This document shows positions 34,824 to 45,453 of a stretch of 64,000 nucleotides of DNA, one piece after another. Source of the DNA: Mikania micrantha. Its lineage: Eukaryota > Streptophyta > Magnoliopsida > Asterales > Asteraceae. The stretch spans positions 47,725,161 through 47,789,160 of the forward strand of contig CM018695.1 in NCBI GenBank assembly GCA_009363875.1, read 5' to 3'. Under the pieces are notes generated by a model that had not been told where the DNA came from, searched no databases, and worked only from the letters and a program-made list of their open reading frames with translations. How positions within the stretch are numbered: the stretch's first letter is position 1; each line of letters starts with the position of its first letter. The position numbers and the translations under genes were made by a program.

Positions 34824-35185
34824 GGGAATGAAGATTTGATAGTATATTCAGATGCATCATATCTTGGTTTGGGATGCGTATTAATGCAAAGAGGTAAAGT
34901 TGTCGCTTATGCTTCACGACAATTAAAACCTCATGAGGAAAATTATCCCACACATGATTTAGAATTGGCGGCAGTAGTATTTGCTCTGAAGATCTGGAGA
35001 CAGTACTTATATGGTGTCAAATGCATGATATATTCGGACCACAAAAGTATTAAATACTTCTTCGAGCAAAATGATTTAAATATGCGTCAACGAAGATGGC
35101 TTGAGTTGATAAAAGACTATGATTGCGAAATCTTATATCACCCTGGGAAAGCCAACGTTGTGGTAGATGCTTTAAGTCGAAAGAA
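34824..35185 (+). pseudogene. Host gypsy RNase H
   Basis: RNase H following the reverse transcriptase. Visible are IVYSDASYLGLGCVLMQ, VVAYASRQLKPHEENYPTHD, ELAAVVFALKIWRQYLYG, YSDHKSIKYFF, MRQRRWLELIKDYDCEI and HPGKANVVVDALSRK. The catalytic Asp, Glu and Asp positions of the family are present. It is in one frame with the integrase that follows. Confidence 0.92.
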
Positions 35186-36202
35186 TGACCATCCCCTAAT
35201 TAGGGTGAAGTCTTGTCAACTTATTATAACGGCTCCTTTCTTAATCCAACTTAAGAATACACAGGTTGAAGCTCTTAAGGAGGATAATGTGAAAGAAGAA
35301 AGGATACATGGCAAAGTAAAGTTACTTGAAGAGGATGATTTCGGTATAAAAACTAGAAGTGGTCGTATGTGGGTGCCACGACTTGGTAACTTCCGATCTA
35401 GCATATTAGATGAAGCACACAAGTCACGTTATTCTATTTACCCGGGAGCCACAAAGATGTATCAAGATCTTCGTAAGCACTATTGGTGGCCGGGGATGAA
35501 ATTTAATGCGATGCAATATGTGAACCGGTGTCTCACTTGTGCCCAAGTTAAAATGGAGCACCAACGACCATATGGTAGGATGCAGCCTTTGGAAATTCCT
35601 CAATGGAAGTGGCAACATATCACGATGGATTTCATCATGACGCTTCCAAGAACAGCTAAAAAGCATGATTCCATCTGGGTGATAGTTGATCGATTGACAA
35701 AGAGTGCCCACTTTCTTTCGATTAATGAAAGTTATACTTCTGAACAGTTGGCAGAGTTATTCATAAATGAGATTGTGACTAAGCATGGTGTTCTAGTATC
35801 AATTGTGTCTGATCGAGACACAAGATTCACGTCTCGATTTTGGAAGAAGTTTCACCATCAAATTGGAACAAAGTTGTTGATCAGCACAACATATCATCCT
35901 TAAACGCATGGCCAAAGTGAACGAACGATTCAAACTCTTGAGTATATGTTACGTGCTTGCATAATTGATTATGGTGGTAATTGGGATGATCACCTAGCAA
36001 TGGCAGAATTCTTCTATAATAATAGCTATCATGCAAGTATTAGCATGCCTCCTTATGAAGCATTGTACGTGAGACGATGTCGTACACCAGTATGTTGCGG
36101 TGATGTCAACCAAAGGGAGATAGGAAATTTGGATGTTGTTCGATCTGTGTCCAAAGATTTGAAACGTATCAAGGCACACATGAAAGCGGCACAAGAAGCA
36201 TA
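35186..36202 (+). pseudogene. Host gypsy integrase
   Basis: Ty3/gypsy integrase. The HHCC zinc module is seen as HKSRYSIYPGATKM and WWPGM with CLTCAQVK. The core begins ITMDFIMTLPRT (first Asp), then VSDRDTRF (second Asp). A TAA at 35901 interrupts the conserved YHPQTDGQSERT motif, where the third catalytic residue lies. The frame resumes with TIQTLEYMLRACIIDYGGNW and FFYNNSYHASISMPPYEALY, and ends at 36201. One early stop thus removes the catalytic glutamate from the product. Confidence 0.9.
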
Positions 36203-36714
36203 AGGGATGGATAAAAAGTGTGAATGATTATGTATTCTAAATTTAATCGTCAGAAATCATACGCAAACGAACGAAGTAAGCCAATTGAATTTCAAGTTGG
36301 TGATTATGTTTTACTCAAGGTATCTCCATGGAAAGGCGTAATCCGATTTCAAAAACGAGGAAAGTTGAGTCCGAGGTATATCGGACCATTCATAATTTTA
36401 GCACGTGTTGGAAATGTTGCATATAGATAGGAACTTCCTGAAGAATTGAGTGGGATTTATCCGACGTTTCATGTTTCACACTTACGAAAGTGTTTAGCAG
36501 ATGAGACCACATATGTGCCATTACAAGATGTAGAAATTGATGAAAAACTCAATTAGGTGGAAGAACCAATCTCAATATTAGATCGAATAGAAAAGAGATT
36601 AAGAAATAAGACAGTACAGTTAGTTAAAATACAATGGAAGCATCGAAAAGGATCAGAAACTACATGGGAAACAAAAGATGAAATGAGAAAACATTATCCT
36701 TTATTGTTTTTGTA
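36203..36714 (+). pseudogene. Host gypsy integrase C-terminus and chromodomain-like tail
   Basis: After the stop the pieces KPIEFQVGDYVLLKVSPWKG, FQKRGKLSPRYIGPF and FHVSHLRKC follow, the GPY/F-type integrase tail. A chromodomain-like end is read as EEPISILDRIEKRLRNKTVQ, LVKIQWKHRKGSETTWETKD and HYPLLFL. Chromodomains tether integration to particular chromatin. Stops near 36429 and 36555 break it. The final TAA is at about 36712. Confidence 0.82.
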
Positions 36715-36715
36715 A

Positions 36716-36754
36716 AAGGTTTTGGGGACAAAACCTTATTAAGGAGATTAGAGT
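36716..36754 (+). promoter_or_regulatory. Hairpin and polypurine tract of host gypsy
   Basis: 36716-36737 is a perfect 9-bp inverted repeat, AAGGTTTTG / CAAAACCTT around GGGA. It is followed by the purine-rich AAGGAGATTAGAGT (36741-36754), which abuts the 3' LTR. Three other chromoviruses in the window have a hairpin with a GGGAC apex at the same place. Confidence 0.8.
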
Positions 36755-38694
36755 TGTAACACCCAATTTTCTTGTGCTTTAAACATATAGCAATTATATT
36801 AAAGGAATAATAATATTCATAAGTCTTTAGCTGAATTAGTGATAATATACGAAAGAAGAGTAAAAGAAATCTGGTGTTAATAGATCTTAAAGAAACATAC
36901 ATCACCTTATATTGATTTAATTAAGTGTCAAACCGACTTCATATCTAAAATCCTAACTTGAAAATGGAGAAAATGAGTGTAAGCGAAATCGCGAAACAAA
37001 GCTCCGATTTCAAGATACGCTGAATCGAATAAAGCATTAAATAAGAGGTCATATGTATTGAACTCTTCAGGTCTTGAAATTATAACCACTGGAAAAATAT
37101 CGAAAAATCATGAATGTAGGAAAAAACCGTGCATAAAACGGAGTTCGTATGCTCAAGTTATCGCGAAAACAAGAAACCAATCAGATAGCACGCCCGTGGC
37201 ACCACGTGTCGACACGTGGCACACATGCAATATATACTTTCGAGCGTACCGCCCCACACCAAACGCTGGGGCTAGGCGATGCGCCCCAGACCCATATTTC
37301 AATTCTGGTCGCAAAGAATTATGTTCTAGCTCTCAAATCCCAACCCTACACTTCTACATACCCACATTTAACCCCTTCAATCATCTAGTGTTCAACGCGA
37401 GGTGCTACCAAACTTCTGTAAGTTAAAAATATCGATTTGTTATAATGTTTGTTTTAGATCTTATTATTATTATTTAATAGGATTATGTTTAATTGTTTGG
37501 TTTAATCAAAAACACGTCAAGGTTCTACCCGATTGGTTTTTGAAAGACAACAATTATACGTAGAGGTTCTGCCCAATTGTTTACAAAAAAATCAAGGAAT
37601 ATAAGTCAAGGTTCCGCCCGACTTAAAATCTAAAAATACAATTGCATAAGACATTGTGCTGCCCGTTTAGAAACCCTGAAATAAAAAGGTTTGCGTTATA
37701 TGATTATTTGATAATTATGTTAGGATATCCATGTTAATAGGATATCATTGTGAACTTGAGAAAGTGAAGGATAGCAAAGAAAGTTAGCTGGTTGTGCATA
37801 ACTAAGTTAAGGTGAGTTCTATGAGCCCTCTTTTACTGTTTTAACGTTTTAGGGCCGATATGTATACATAATAAATATCTTCGAAATGTTTGTGAAAGTT
37901 TTGTATGATTAAAGGTTAAAACTTTGTTTAAAAAATGTTTTGATGAAAAGATTTCTTAAGAAAAGTTGTTTTGAACAGAATTTAAATAAGTTGCTAATGT
38001 TTTTATGTAACAAAGCTATAACGTCAACTCCTTGTATAAAAGGGTGAATGTGTATCGATATGCGGGATGGAGGCGATATGGGGATTTTCATCCCAATGAG
38101 ATGGTATTTTTATTGTATGTATGTATGTAAGTATGTGTCTTCCTAATTGTAGGAAGATGGTTATGGGTGTTTCCTGTTATGGAAAGATGGTATGGTTGTA
38201 CAACTGTGGAGGTGACGACCGACCAACTTGTGGGTGAGCCTGCCCAATTAATGAGATAGTGCTTCATATGATAAGATGATGCATTATTATAAATCTGTTC
38301 ATGGATAATGGATGCATATGTTATGTTAAAATATTTTTAAGAAATGCTTTTGAATCAAGTTGACATGATAACGAGCATATAAAGTATTTTCAAAACTTAG
38401 AACTCAATAGCATAAGCTGACCTTTTTGAGTATACACATCAGGACCTGGTGAGACCTCTAGTAGTAGAGGTAAAGGAAAGGAACGAACAGAGGCATCGGG
38501 CAGTACCCAAGATAAAACAACTGGCACTTACGTTTGGATGTAAATAGATAGTTGTTATGTAATAATAGAATGTATGTATAAAACTTTGTTCATAAATAAG
38601 TTTTTTGTTTCCACTATACATTAATGTCTCTGATTAAGTTTGTGCATATGAGTAAATCCATTAAGTGACTTGTCTCAAGAGTTAGGGCATCACA
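36755..38694 (+). repeat. 3' LTR of host gypsy (1940 bp, complete)
   Basis: Complete LTR, TGTAACACCC to GGGCATCACA. It retains a promoter-like part absent from the 5' copy: a perfect 18-bp palindrome at 37202-37219 and a TATA-like box at 37231. Downstream, GAGGTTCTACCCGA-like words repeat three times (37520-37620). A UUCG-type hairpin of the 5' LTR is seen here as GGGAT-TTTC-ATCCC at 38081-38094. Divergence from the 5' LTR is clearly higher than for the gag-only element's LTRs. Confidence 0.92.
37202..37237 (+). promoter_or_regulatory. Double G-box palindrome and TATA-like box
   Basis: CCACGTGTCGACACGTGG is a perfect 18-bp palindrome with two CACGTG G-boxes, binding sites for plant bZIP/bHLH factors. 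TATATAC begins 11 bp after it. The counterpart in the 5' LTR is deleted. Confidence 0.65.
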
Positions 38695-39011
38695 AGTATT
38701 CTGCTCATAATGATCGTGGTAACGACATCGGACCGGGCTTCGTTCCGAGACAAAACACTGTCTGTACATCATGGTGTGCATGAACGTACTGGTTTGTCTT
38801 TTTACTTTCTCTCTCCTGCTTAAAGGTTTGTCCAATGGGTAAAAACCCTAAGGTTAAAATTTAATTTTGTTATAAGTAGTGACAGTTTCTTCAAATGAAG
38901 CAGCACACATTTGCAACGGTTATAATTTTCCTTATGTATCTCTCTAGACTTAAGGCAAAATTCAGAATCGTGTTCTGTTTTGGAAACTACTCATCGATCT
39001 TCACTGCATCT

Positions 39012-42000
39012 ATGGCGTCAGAAGCTTGGAAACTCAAGCCTGTTCATAACCTTGTCATATTGCTCCTCTTTCTAATATCAAGAGCATTGACAAAGAAGTG
39101 TTCACTAGGCAGAACACTAAGGCCAAACTCATGGATGACACTAAGGATACAACCACCCTTGGTGAACCCACATCCACCTCCTCTTCCACACCTGTAAAGG
39201 TACCGGCCAAAAGAAAAACATCTACCAAAGCCCCCAAACCTAAAAAGCCCGAAAAGTTGGGATCCCTAAACTAGTCACTGTTCCCACTGGACAGATAGAT
39301 CCATCTGTTCCATCCTCACAAATGGATCTTAAATCTCAACCCCATCTAGCTACTCATTAATCCTCTCAACAGGATAATGTTGTATTCCAAAGGGACCCCA
39401 CCATAAACCACTGAAGTGTCACTTGACACTCAGATGGCAGACCACACTCCCAAGGACAATTTTGTTCCTTCACCACATGAAGCTGTTGACTCTATTGCGC
39501 AAGTTCTCCATGAGATTGATCCTAACTTTGAGCACATTGGTTCTCCTCACCCATCACCAATTGAGGAGCATCCCCTTCAAACCTCTGCTCAAACTCATCA
39601 ATCTCCTACCCATGGAGAAAAGGATGAGATCAGGGTGTCTAGTCCATCTTGACCTCATGATCAGACCTCATGATCATATATCTGGAGCATCCTTGTCACT
39701 TGAAAGCCCAATAGTACTTCATCTGGATGGATCAGGTAATAAGACTCCAGATATGGCAACAGCCAATGAAGTTCTTGACACTGAGGCTGGAAATCTCAGA
39801 ACCAAGAAAAAGGGGTACATGACATTCCTAAGATGGACTCAGGTCATGCTAAAACTGACTCACTAGTCAGGGATTCGGATGTTATCTTTAAAAGGTTGGA
39901 CGAATCTGATCTCAAATTAAAGGATTTGACGACTTCTATTGCTAATATTCAGGCTGATGTGGCCAAACTTACTGAGTTAGTCACAAAAACCTTGAATAAC
40001 CAAGTCTTGCAACCCCAATCCATCCCAATGCATGAACATTCACTTGAAGGTTCCCTAAACATTCCACCTACTTCCAATACACCTACCCTCTCAAGCCAAT
40101 CTTTTTAAGAAGTGTTAAATCCACTTCTTAACACCCATCTCACCACCTTTTTCACCAACTTTACCAAAGATTTCCTTACCACCCAAAAGATTGAACCGGA
40201 CCTACTGAAAATTTCAATAGATTCCAAAATTTCCTCATTACAACATGAGGTAGCTAATCACACTCTCTTTCTAGAGTCTCTTACACGAATAGCTCCTCCT
40301 ACTCCTCCTTGGTTCAATGAACAGGCTGATGAAGCCAAAAAAGGGAGATTGAAAGGCTCTTGTCTTCAGCCCAAGCTGCCAAAAGGGCTGAATATAAAAC
40401 TGAGCAAAGAAGAATGAAGTATATAAGACTGAAGAATCAGGTGACACTACTCAAAGAAGTGTTAGATCAGCAGTTTCAGACTGAGGTTGCTAAGGCCAGT
40501 TCTGAACAGAAACAAAGGGAATCTGAAGCTCAAGTGGATACTGGAGCATATGGGGTGACTAGAAAACCCAAACCCAAACCCACCAAATCAGCTTCCACTG
40601 AGCCAACAAAACTCACAACCACTGCCCCCTCTTCCTTTGCCTCCACCACTCAGGATATACTAATTCAAACTGAGTCTGTCCAATCTTAACATAACCCATT
40701 TTCTCCCAAACAAACTTCTCCCACTATATCCATCCCTTCTTCACCTGTAAAAACAAACAAAGAAACATCACCTACCCTTTCTCCTAAATCTGCTTCTCAA
40801 ACCCTTCTAGAACTATCTTCACATACCTCACTTCCCACCATTCTAAATGTATCCAAAATAAGCCAAAAACCAGTTCCTAGAATCACTCGTTCTTTCAGAA
40901 GAAGGCAGAAGAGTGTGGCCAGAACATCCAAAGCCCCCACCAATAAACCAAAGAAACCTTTAACTCCCATTCAAGAACCAAGCTCAGACTCAGATGATAA
41001 TCAGCCCATTGCCTCTCTTCGTCAAATAAAGAGAAGGCTTAAATTTGTTGATGATGATGAGTCTGATTCCAACCCGTCCAAAACCACCAAAGCTCCCTCA
41101 CCAATAAAGTCAGCTGATGTTGAAGCTGAAAAACCACAAACCTCCCCTTTAAAAGAATCATATTCTCCTGTAAGGCAATTCCCCACAGCTGAAGACCTTC
41201 AAAAGAAAAAGAATAAAGAAGCTGAAAAGGAAAACAAGATCTTAGAAAGTCTAGAAGCCACTGGTATTTTAGGAGATGAACTGGTCAAAGCCTATTAGGA
41301 AGAAATAGCCTTTATGGATCAGCAACAAGATGAAGCTTATCAGACTGAGAGGGAGCGGCAACTGATCAAGTTTCTACTGAATGAAGGTAAGTATAAAGTT
41401 GAAACCTTCAGCAATTGGGATATCACAGGCCTTAGAAATGAAGCTGAGGCTCTTTCTAAAAGAAGAAGAATAAAACACATCCTCATTCAAAATCAGTGGG
41501 GACCAATGAACACAATCATGAGATGTAGATATGACATACCATTTGATGACTGGTCTAAATTCAAAATAGAAAACAATGATCACCTTGAGGTTTGGAAAGA
41601 AGCCACACCATCCCCTTCCACTATAGTGTCCAAGCTCAAGGATGCAAATCCAAGCACAATGCTTGACCATTTGCTTAATGCACCATGGGAAGTCTGGGTG
41701 TTGGATCTAAGGAATCTCCATCTGTTGTCAACTTCAGACCTTGGGTTAATATTGAAAAGGAGATTCTCCCTGATATTTTGAGGGACCATGAGCCTCATCA
41801 GCATGTTGTAGTCAAGAAAATACTTGACTCCAAGGATCAAGTAAAAAGAAGAGAAATAATTCACTGGCCTGCTGGAGCTCCTCTTCCTTTGGGTCCCTCT
41901 CCTAAATCCCAACCCCTTCAGATCACAAATTTCAGAGCTAGAATAAAGAGATGGTTCTATGACACTGTCTCCAAAAGTATGATCATTGAAAGATTCAATG

Positions 42001-42167
42001 GATCAAGAACTTTCTTCTCAGAATGGGATGAAATTCTCAAACTACCCAATCATGATCTGAAGGAACTGCAGCATAAGACATTGGAAAATGCTGAAATAGA
42101 ATATGAAGTCCTGAAGTATGTGCGGACTCTCAGAAATAAAATTGGTTTGTATCTAAGGCAAAAATGA
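39012..42167 (+). pseudogene. Copia-1 extra ORF2 (Sirevirus 'env-like'), broken
   Basis: ATG at 39012 begins MASEAWKLKPVHN, then the frame shifts. The sequence continues in several frames as a Ser/Thr/Pro-rich, then coiled-coil (DLTTSIANIQADVAKLTELV), then Lys/Pro-rich region (MARTSKAPTNKPKKPLTPIQ). It ends in the best-preserved part (about 41700-42167): INFRPWVNIEKEILPDI-like, HVVVKKILDSKDQVKRREII, FRARIKRWFYDTVSKSM. Compared with SIRE-2 ORF2, the N-terminal domain of about 250 residues is absent. Apart from a hydrophobic run in the shifted frame after 39050, I see no signal peptide or transmembrane helix. Function unknown. Confidence 0.7.
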
Positions 42168-42190
42168 ATGGTTTTGGCTTCATCAGTCCA

Positions 42191-42199
42191 GAGGGAGAT
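42191..42199 (+). promoter_or_regulatory. Polypurine tract of copia-1
   Basis: GAGGGAGAT directly precedes the LTR start TGTTGGAAAATAAGG. Confidence 0.8.
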
Positions 42200-42878
42200 T
42201 GTTGGAAAATAAGGAATTATGAGCAAAACCATTGAAGACAAACTACTGAATATCTTTCCACCACTATATCACAACAACTATTTGAATTAGCGGATCCCAA
42301 AACAACGGATCTAATAATCACTGATCTAGGAAATCACGGATCATGAAAACCACGGATCAAGACCAAGACAACAACGGAATCAATAAACCGCAGAATGGCT
42401 TCCGCGGTTCAACTACTGCAAACACAACAATTGATCACAACCACGGAGAACTACTTGATAATTGGGTTTTTGTCGTTGTTGACTTTTGTATTCAGTTGTT
42501 GTACAGTTTTGTTTTGTTTTAGTGTCTGTATTGTTTCAGTTTCCTATCTTATTATTCTTCGTCTTGTAACATTGATTTTGGGTATTTAAACCCCAACATT
42601 CCCTGAAGTACTTGAATTACATTCCCTGAAAATTCCTTTAGAGGGAGCTAATACCAAGGCTTTGACTGTGAGTCTAAAGTCTTTGTTCCTAGTTATATAG
42701 CCTCTCCCAGTTTCAACATGCTTAGAACATGAGTTCTTCAAGCTCGGGACTACTGGTGATGGTTCTACAGCTAATACTTAGAGTGGTGGGGGTGGAAAGC
42801 TCTTCCAAGTACCCCTTTCAAGTCCCGGACATCAAATCTTTTCTATAGGTCAAGAACAAGGATTGGAATAAGTTTACA
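42200..42878 (+). repeat. 3' LTR of copia-1 (about 679 bp)
   Basis: Begins TGTTGGAAAA after the polypurine tract and ends ...GTTTACA at about 42878. It contains a CGGATC/CCGCGG motif tract (42280-42440) and a TATA-like GGTATTTAAACCCC at 42581-42594. The right boundary is inferred from a terminal CA and the start of unrelated LTR sequence. Confidence 0.75.
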
Positions 42879-43496
42879 GGGATTGGCTAGTTGTTTGCGA
42901 TGCGTTTTGGTGGTGAATGAGTTGTGGGTTCGAGTGGGTGGTAAAGGAATTGGATTAGAGGAGATGGGTTATCATTTATAAGGTTTTTGGAGTCTGGGGG
43001 CCTTTGTGTACCGCCAAGGACAAATTAGTCGAGTCCTAATTACGGGACACATCGTACCGCAAATGGAATATGGAGCGTCGTCGCGAACCGCATTGACTTG
43101 TCAACGCAACTATTGAAATTCTCCATCCCATACCGCGACGGGTCCTGGGTCAGATTACTTCATTCCATTTTATTCGATTTCAGATTCGGTTTAGTGTTTG
43201 ACTCGTTATTATTTACTTAAACATTATAGTTTGTTTTATTATGTGTTTACCTTTTGATTAGGATTGTACGCTTGATTTACTTAAAGTTTCAGTTCACCAA
43301 CCTTTGTGGCTCAATTTGTGTGTGCATTCGAAACCACCGGTAATTCCTCGAATTACCATTTAAAATATATTAATGCTTAGACTTTTGCGCCACTTGTTAC
43401 ACTGATTTATTCTAAATTATGTGCCACGTAAGAATAAACATTTAAATAATATTAAATTAAAGTACGATGCTGACCAGGATTTTACGGGGTGTCACA
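42879..43496 (-). repeat. Partial 3' LTR of gypsy-2
   Basis: Minus strand begins TGTGACACCCCGTAAAATCC at 43496. It continues past a TATA box (TATAAA at 42980-42975, minus) to the copia-1 boundary. The remainder of the LTR is outside the window. Confidence 0.75.
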
Positions 43497-43535
43497 TCAT
43501 CCCCTCGTTGAAAAGAATTTCGTCCCGAATTCAGT
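43497..43535 (-). promoter_or_regulatory. Hairpin and polypurine tract of gypsy-2
   Basis: Minus strand: GAATTCG-GGA-CGAAATTC (43532-43515, one unpaired base), then AACGAGGGGATGA touching the LTR. It is the same arrangement as in element F and the host gypsy. Confidence 0.78.
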
Positions 43536-45453
43536 TCATGTCGTTCGTGTTTATCACGCCACCAAATAGGTGTGGTTGTTTATTTTTCATTTGATCTTCG
43601 CATTCCCATGTGAATTTAGGTCCACGTTTCGAGTTCCATCGAACCTTAACAATGGGGATGCGGCTAAGTTTGAGTCTTTTAATTTCGCGGTCCATTATTT
43701 CGACTGATTCCTCTACAAAATGTAGTTGTTCGTCTATCTGGATTTCCTCGGCTGGAATTGTAAATGTATCATCGGATAAACATTTCTTCAATTTCGAAAC
43801 ATGAAAGATGTTGTGTACACTGCTCAGTTCCTGAGGCAACTTTAGTTCGTAGGCTACGAGACCAATTCGTTTGGTGATCTCAAATGATCAAATGTACCGA
43901 GGATTCAACTTTCCTTGTTTCCAGAATCGTATTACACCCTTCAAAGGTGAGACCCCAATAAGAACCTTGTCGCCTACTTGGAATTCCAAAGGCTTGTGCC
44001 CTTTGTAGGCATAGCTCTTTTGTTGGTCTCGAGCTGCTGCCATACGATTCCGTATCTGTACGATCTTCTCAGTTGTCTCGTGCACTAGTTTGGGACCAGT
44101 TAGTTGGCTTTTGCCTACTTCTATCAAGCAGATGGGTGATCGACACTTACATCTATAAAGTGCTTCTAATAGTGCAACCTTTATATTAGAGTGATAGCTG
44201 TTGTTGTAGGAGAACTCCACTAGTGGCAAGTGAGTCTCCCAACTGTTTCTGAAGTTGAACACACATGCTCTTAGCATGTCCTCCAGAGTTTGTACCGTTC
44301 GTTCACTCTGTCCGTCGGTTTGCCGATGGTATGCAGTGCTTGTATTCAATTTCGTTCCCAATGCCTTGTGTAGGGACTTCCAAAAGTGTGCTGTGAATCA
44401 GCTATCGCAGTCTAAGATTATCGAGATTGGCATGCCATGCCGTATGACTATTTCCTTAAAATAAATTCAGGTCAGTTTATCTAGTTTGTCAGTTTCCTTA
44501 ATGGGAAGGAAATGTCCTGATTTCGTCAGTCAGTCGATGATTACCCAAATAGCTTTTGGTACTCAACATTTACCTTTGAACAAGTCAGGCACTTGCTCAC
44601 ATAGGTCACGATGTCGGACTTCATGTTCGGCCACCAGTATGTTGTCCTGAGGTCATGGTACATTTTGTCCGATCTTGGCTGTATGAAGTATCAACTCTTG
44701 TGAGCTTCATCCATTACCACGTTTCGTAGTTCTCCATAGGCCGGTAACCATATGCGATTCATGAAGTAACGATTTCCATCACTCCTGATCTCAAATTGTT
44801 TATCCATGCCCCTCAAGGATCCTGTGCGAGATCCTATACTTTCAATGCTTCCCATTGAGTATAATGTATCTATTGGGTACTTTTATCATGGATGGTGAGT
44901 TGTAGTGACCGTACCCGTCTTGTTGTCTCTTTTCTACTTAGAGCATCGGCCACCACATTTGCCTTTCCTGGGTGATACTTTGTTGCACAATCATAATCAC
45001 CTATGAGTTCGACCCATCTTCGTTGTCTCATGTTTAATTTCTTCTAGTCTAATACGTGTTTAGACTTGTGTGATCGGTAAACACAGTGCATTTCGTGCCA
45101 TACAAGTAATGTTGCCAAATCTTTAGTGTGATTACCACTGCCCTCGGCTCTAAATCATGGGTGGTATAGTTCTTTTCGTGAACTTTTAGCTATCGTGATG
45201 CATACGCTATGACCTTCTCGCGTTGCATCAGTACACAACCGAGCCCTTGCTTTGAAGCATCACAGTATACCACGAAGTCGCCGCCGCTCTCTTGCAGTGA
45301 TATTATCAGTGCACTACAGAATTTAAGCTTCAGAAGGTTGAAAGCTGCTACTTGTTTGTCGCCCCACTCAAACTTCTTATCCTTGAGGGTTAGAGAAGTT
45401 AGTGATTGCTTGATCATCGTAAATCCTTCGATACATCATCGGTAGTTTATCGG
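43531..45453 (-). pseudogene. Gypsy-2 pol remnant (RT end, RNase H, integrase, chromodomain)
   Basis: Read leftward: NYR-stop-CIEGFTMIK (end of RT connection, near 45440), LTLKDKKFEWGDKQVAAFNLL and VVYCDASKQGLGCVLMQREK (RNase H start), then a degraded stretch 44370-45190 with recognisable RNase H and integrase zinc-module pieces. Integrase core fragments follow (TAYHRQTDGQSERTVQTLED and SYNNSYHSNIKVALLEALY, 44361-43888). The tail and chromodomain are VEESVEIMDREIKRLKLSRI, PIVKVRWNSKRGPKFTWE. Multiple frameshifts and stops. It is close in sequence to element F, whose tail reads KPVEIMDRVVKKLKRSRIPI. Confidence 0.88.

Larger units (their letters stand above)
5709..38694 (+). mobile_element. Host gypsy: Ty3/gypsy chromovirus, twice interrupted
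   Basis: Full-length plus-strand Ty3/gypsy element with LTRs at 5709-7055 and 36755-38694, an initiator-Met-type primer site at 7059, gag at 18614-19471 continued at 33037, and pol to about 36714. The order protease, reverse transcriptase, RNase H, integrase, chromodomain-like tail defines a chromovirus. LTRs begin TGTAACACCC and end GGGCATCACA. AGTAT flanks both ends. It is split by a gag-only element (7329-18581) and by SIRE-2 (about 19472-33036). Frameshifts and stops in pol make it defective. Confidence 0.92.
38700..42878 (+). mobile_element. Copia-1, extra ORF and 3' LTR part
   Basis: Continuation of copia-1 right of the host gypsy. It holds the start and C-terminal parts of the extra ORF2, a polypurine tract GAGGGAGAT (42191-42199) and the 3' LTR. 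The element ends at about 42878 against the LTR of gypsy-2. The matching left end of copia-1 lies outside the window, so its target duplication cannot be checked. Confidence 0.85.
42879..45453 (-). mobile_element. Gypsy-2: truncated chromovirus, minus strand
   Basis: Remains of a Ty3/gypsy element read leftward: end of reverse transcriptase, RNase H, integrase, chromodomain-like tail, hairpin plus polypurine tract, and part of its 3' LTR. It is cut on the left by copia-1 (inside the LTR) and on the right by an Athila/Tat-like element (inside reverse transcriptase at 45454). It is the oldest layer of this nest. Confidence 0.88.

Noticed and set aside
37058..37426. 122-codon frame on the plus strand
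   Set aside because: It is inside the host gypsy 3' LTR, crosses the promoter region and has no domain.
39012..39197. Host gene with a signal peptide (hydrophobic run after MASEAW)
   Set aside because: The hydrophobic run is created by a frameshift; the other frame continues the Ser/Thr/Lys-rich extra ORF of copia-1.
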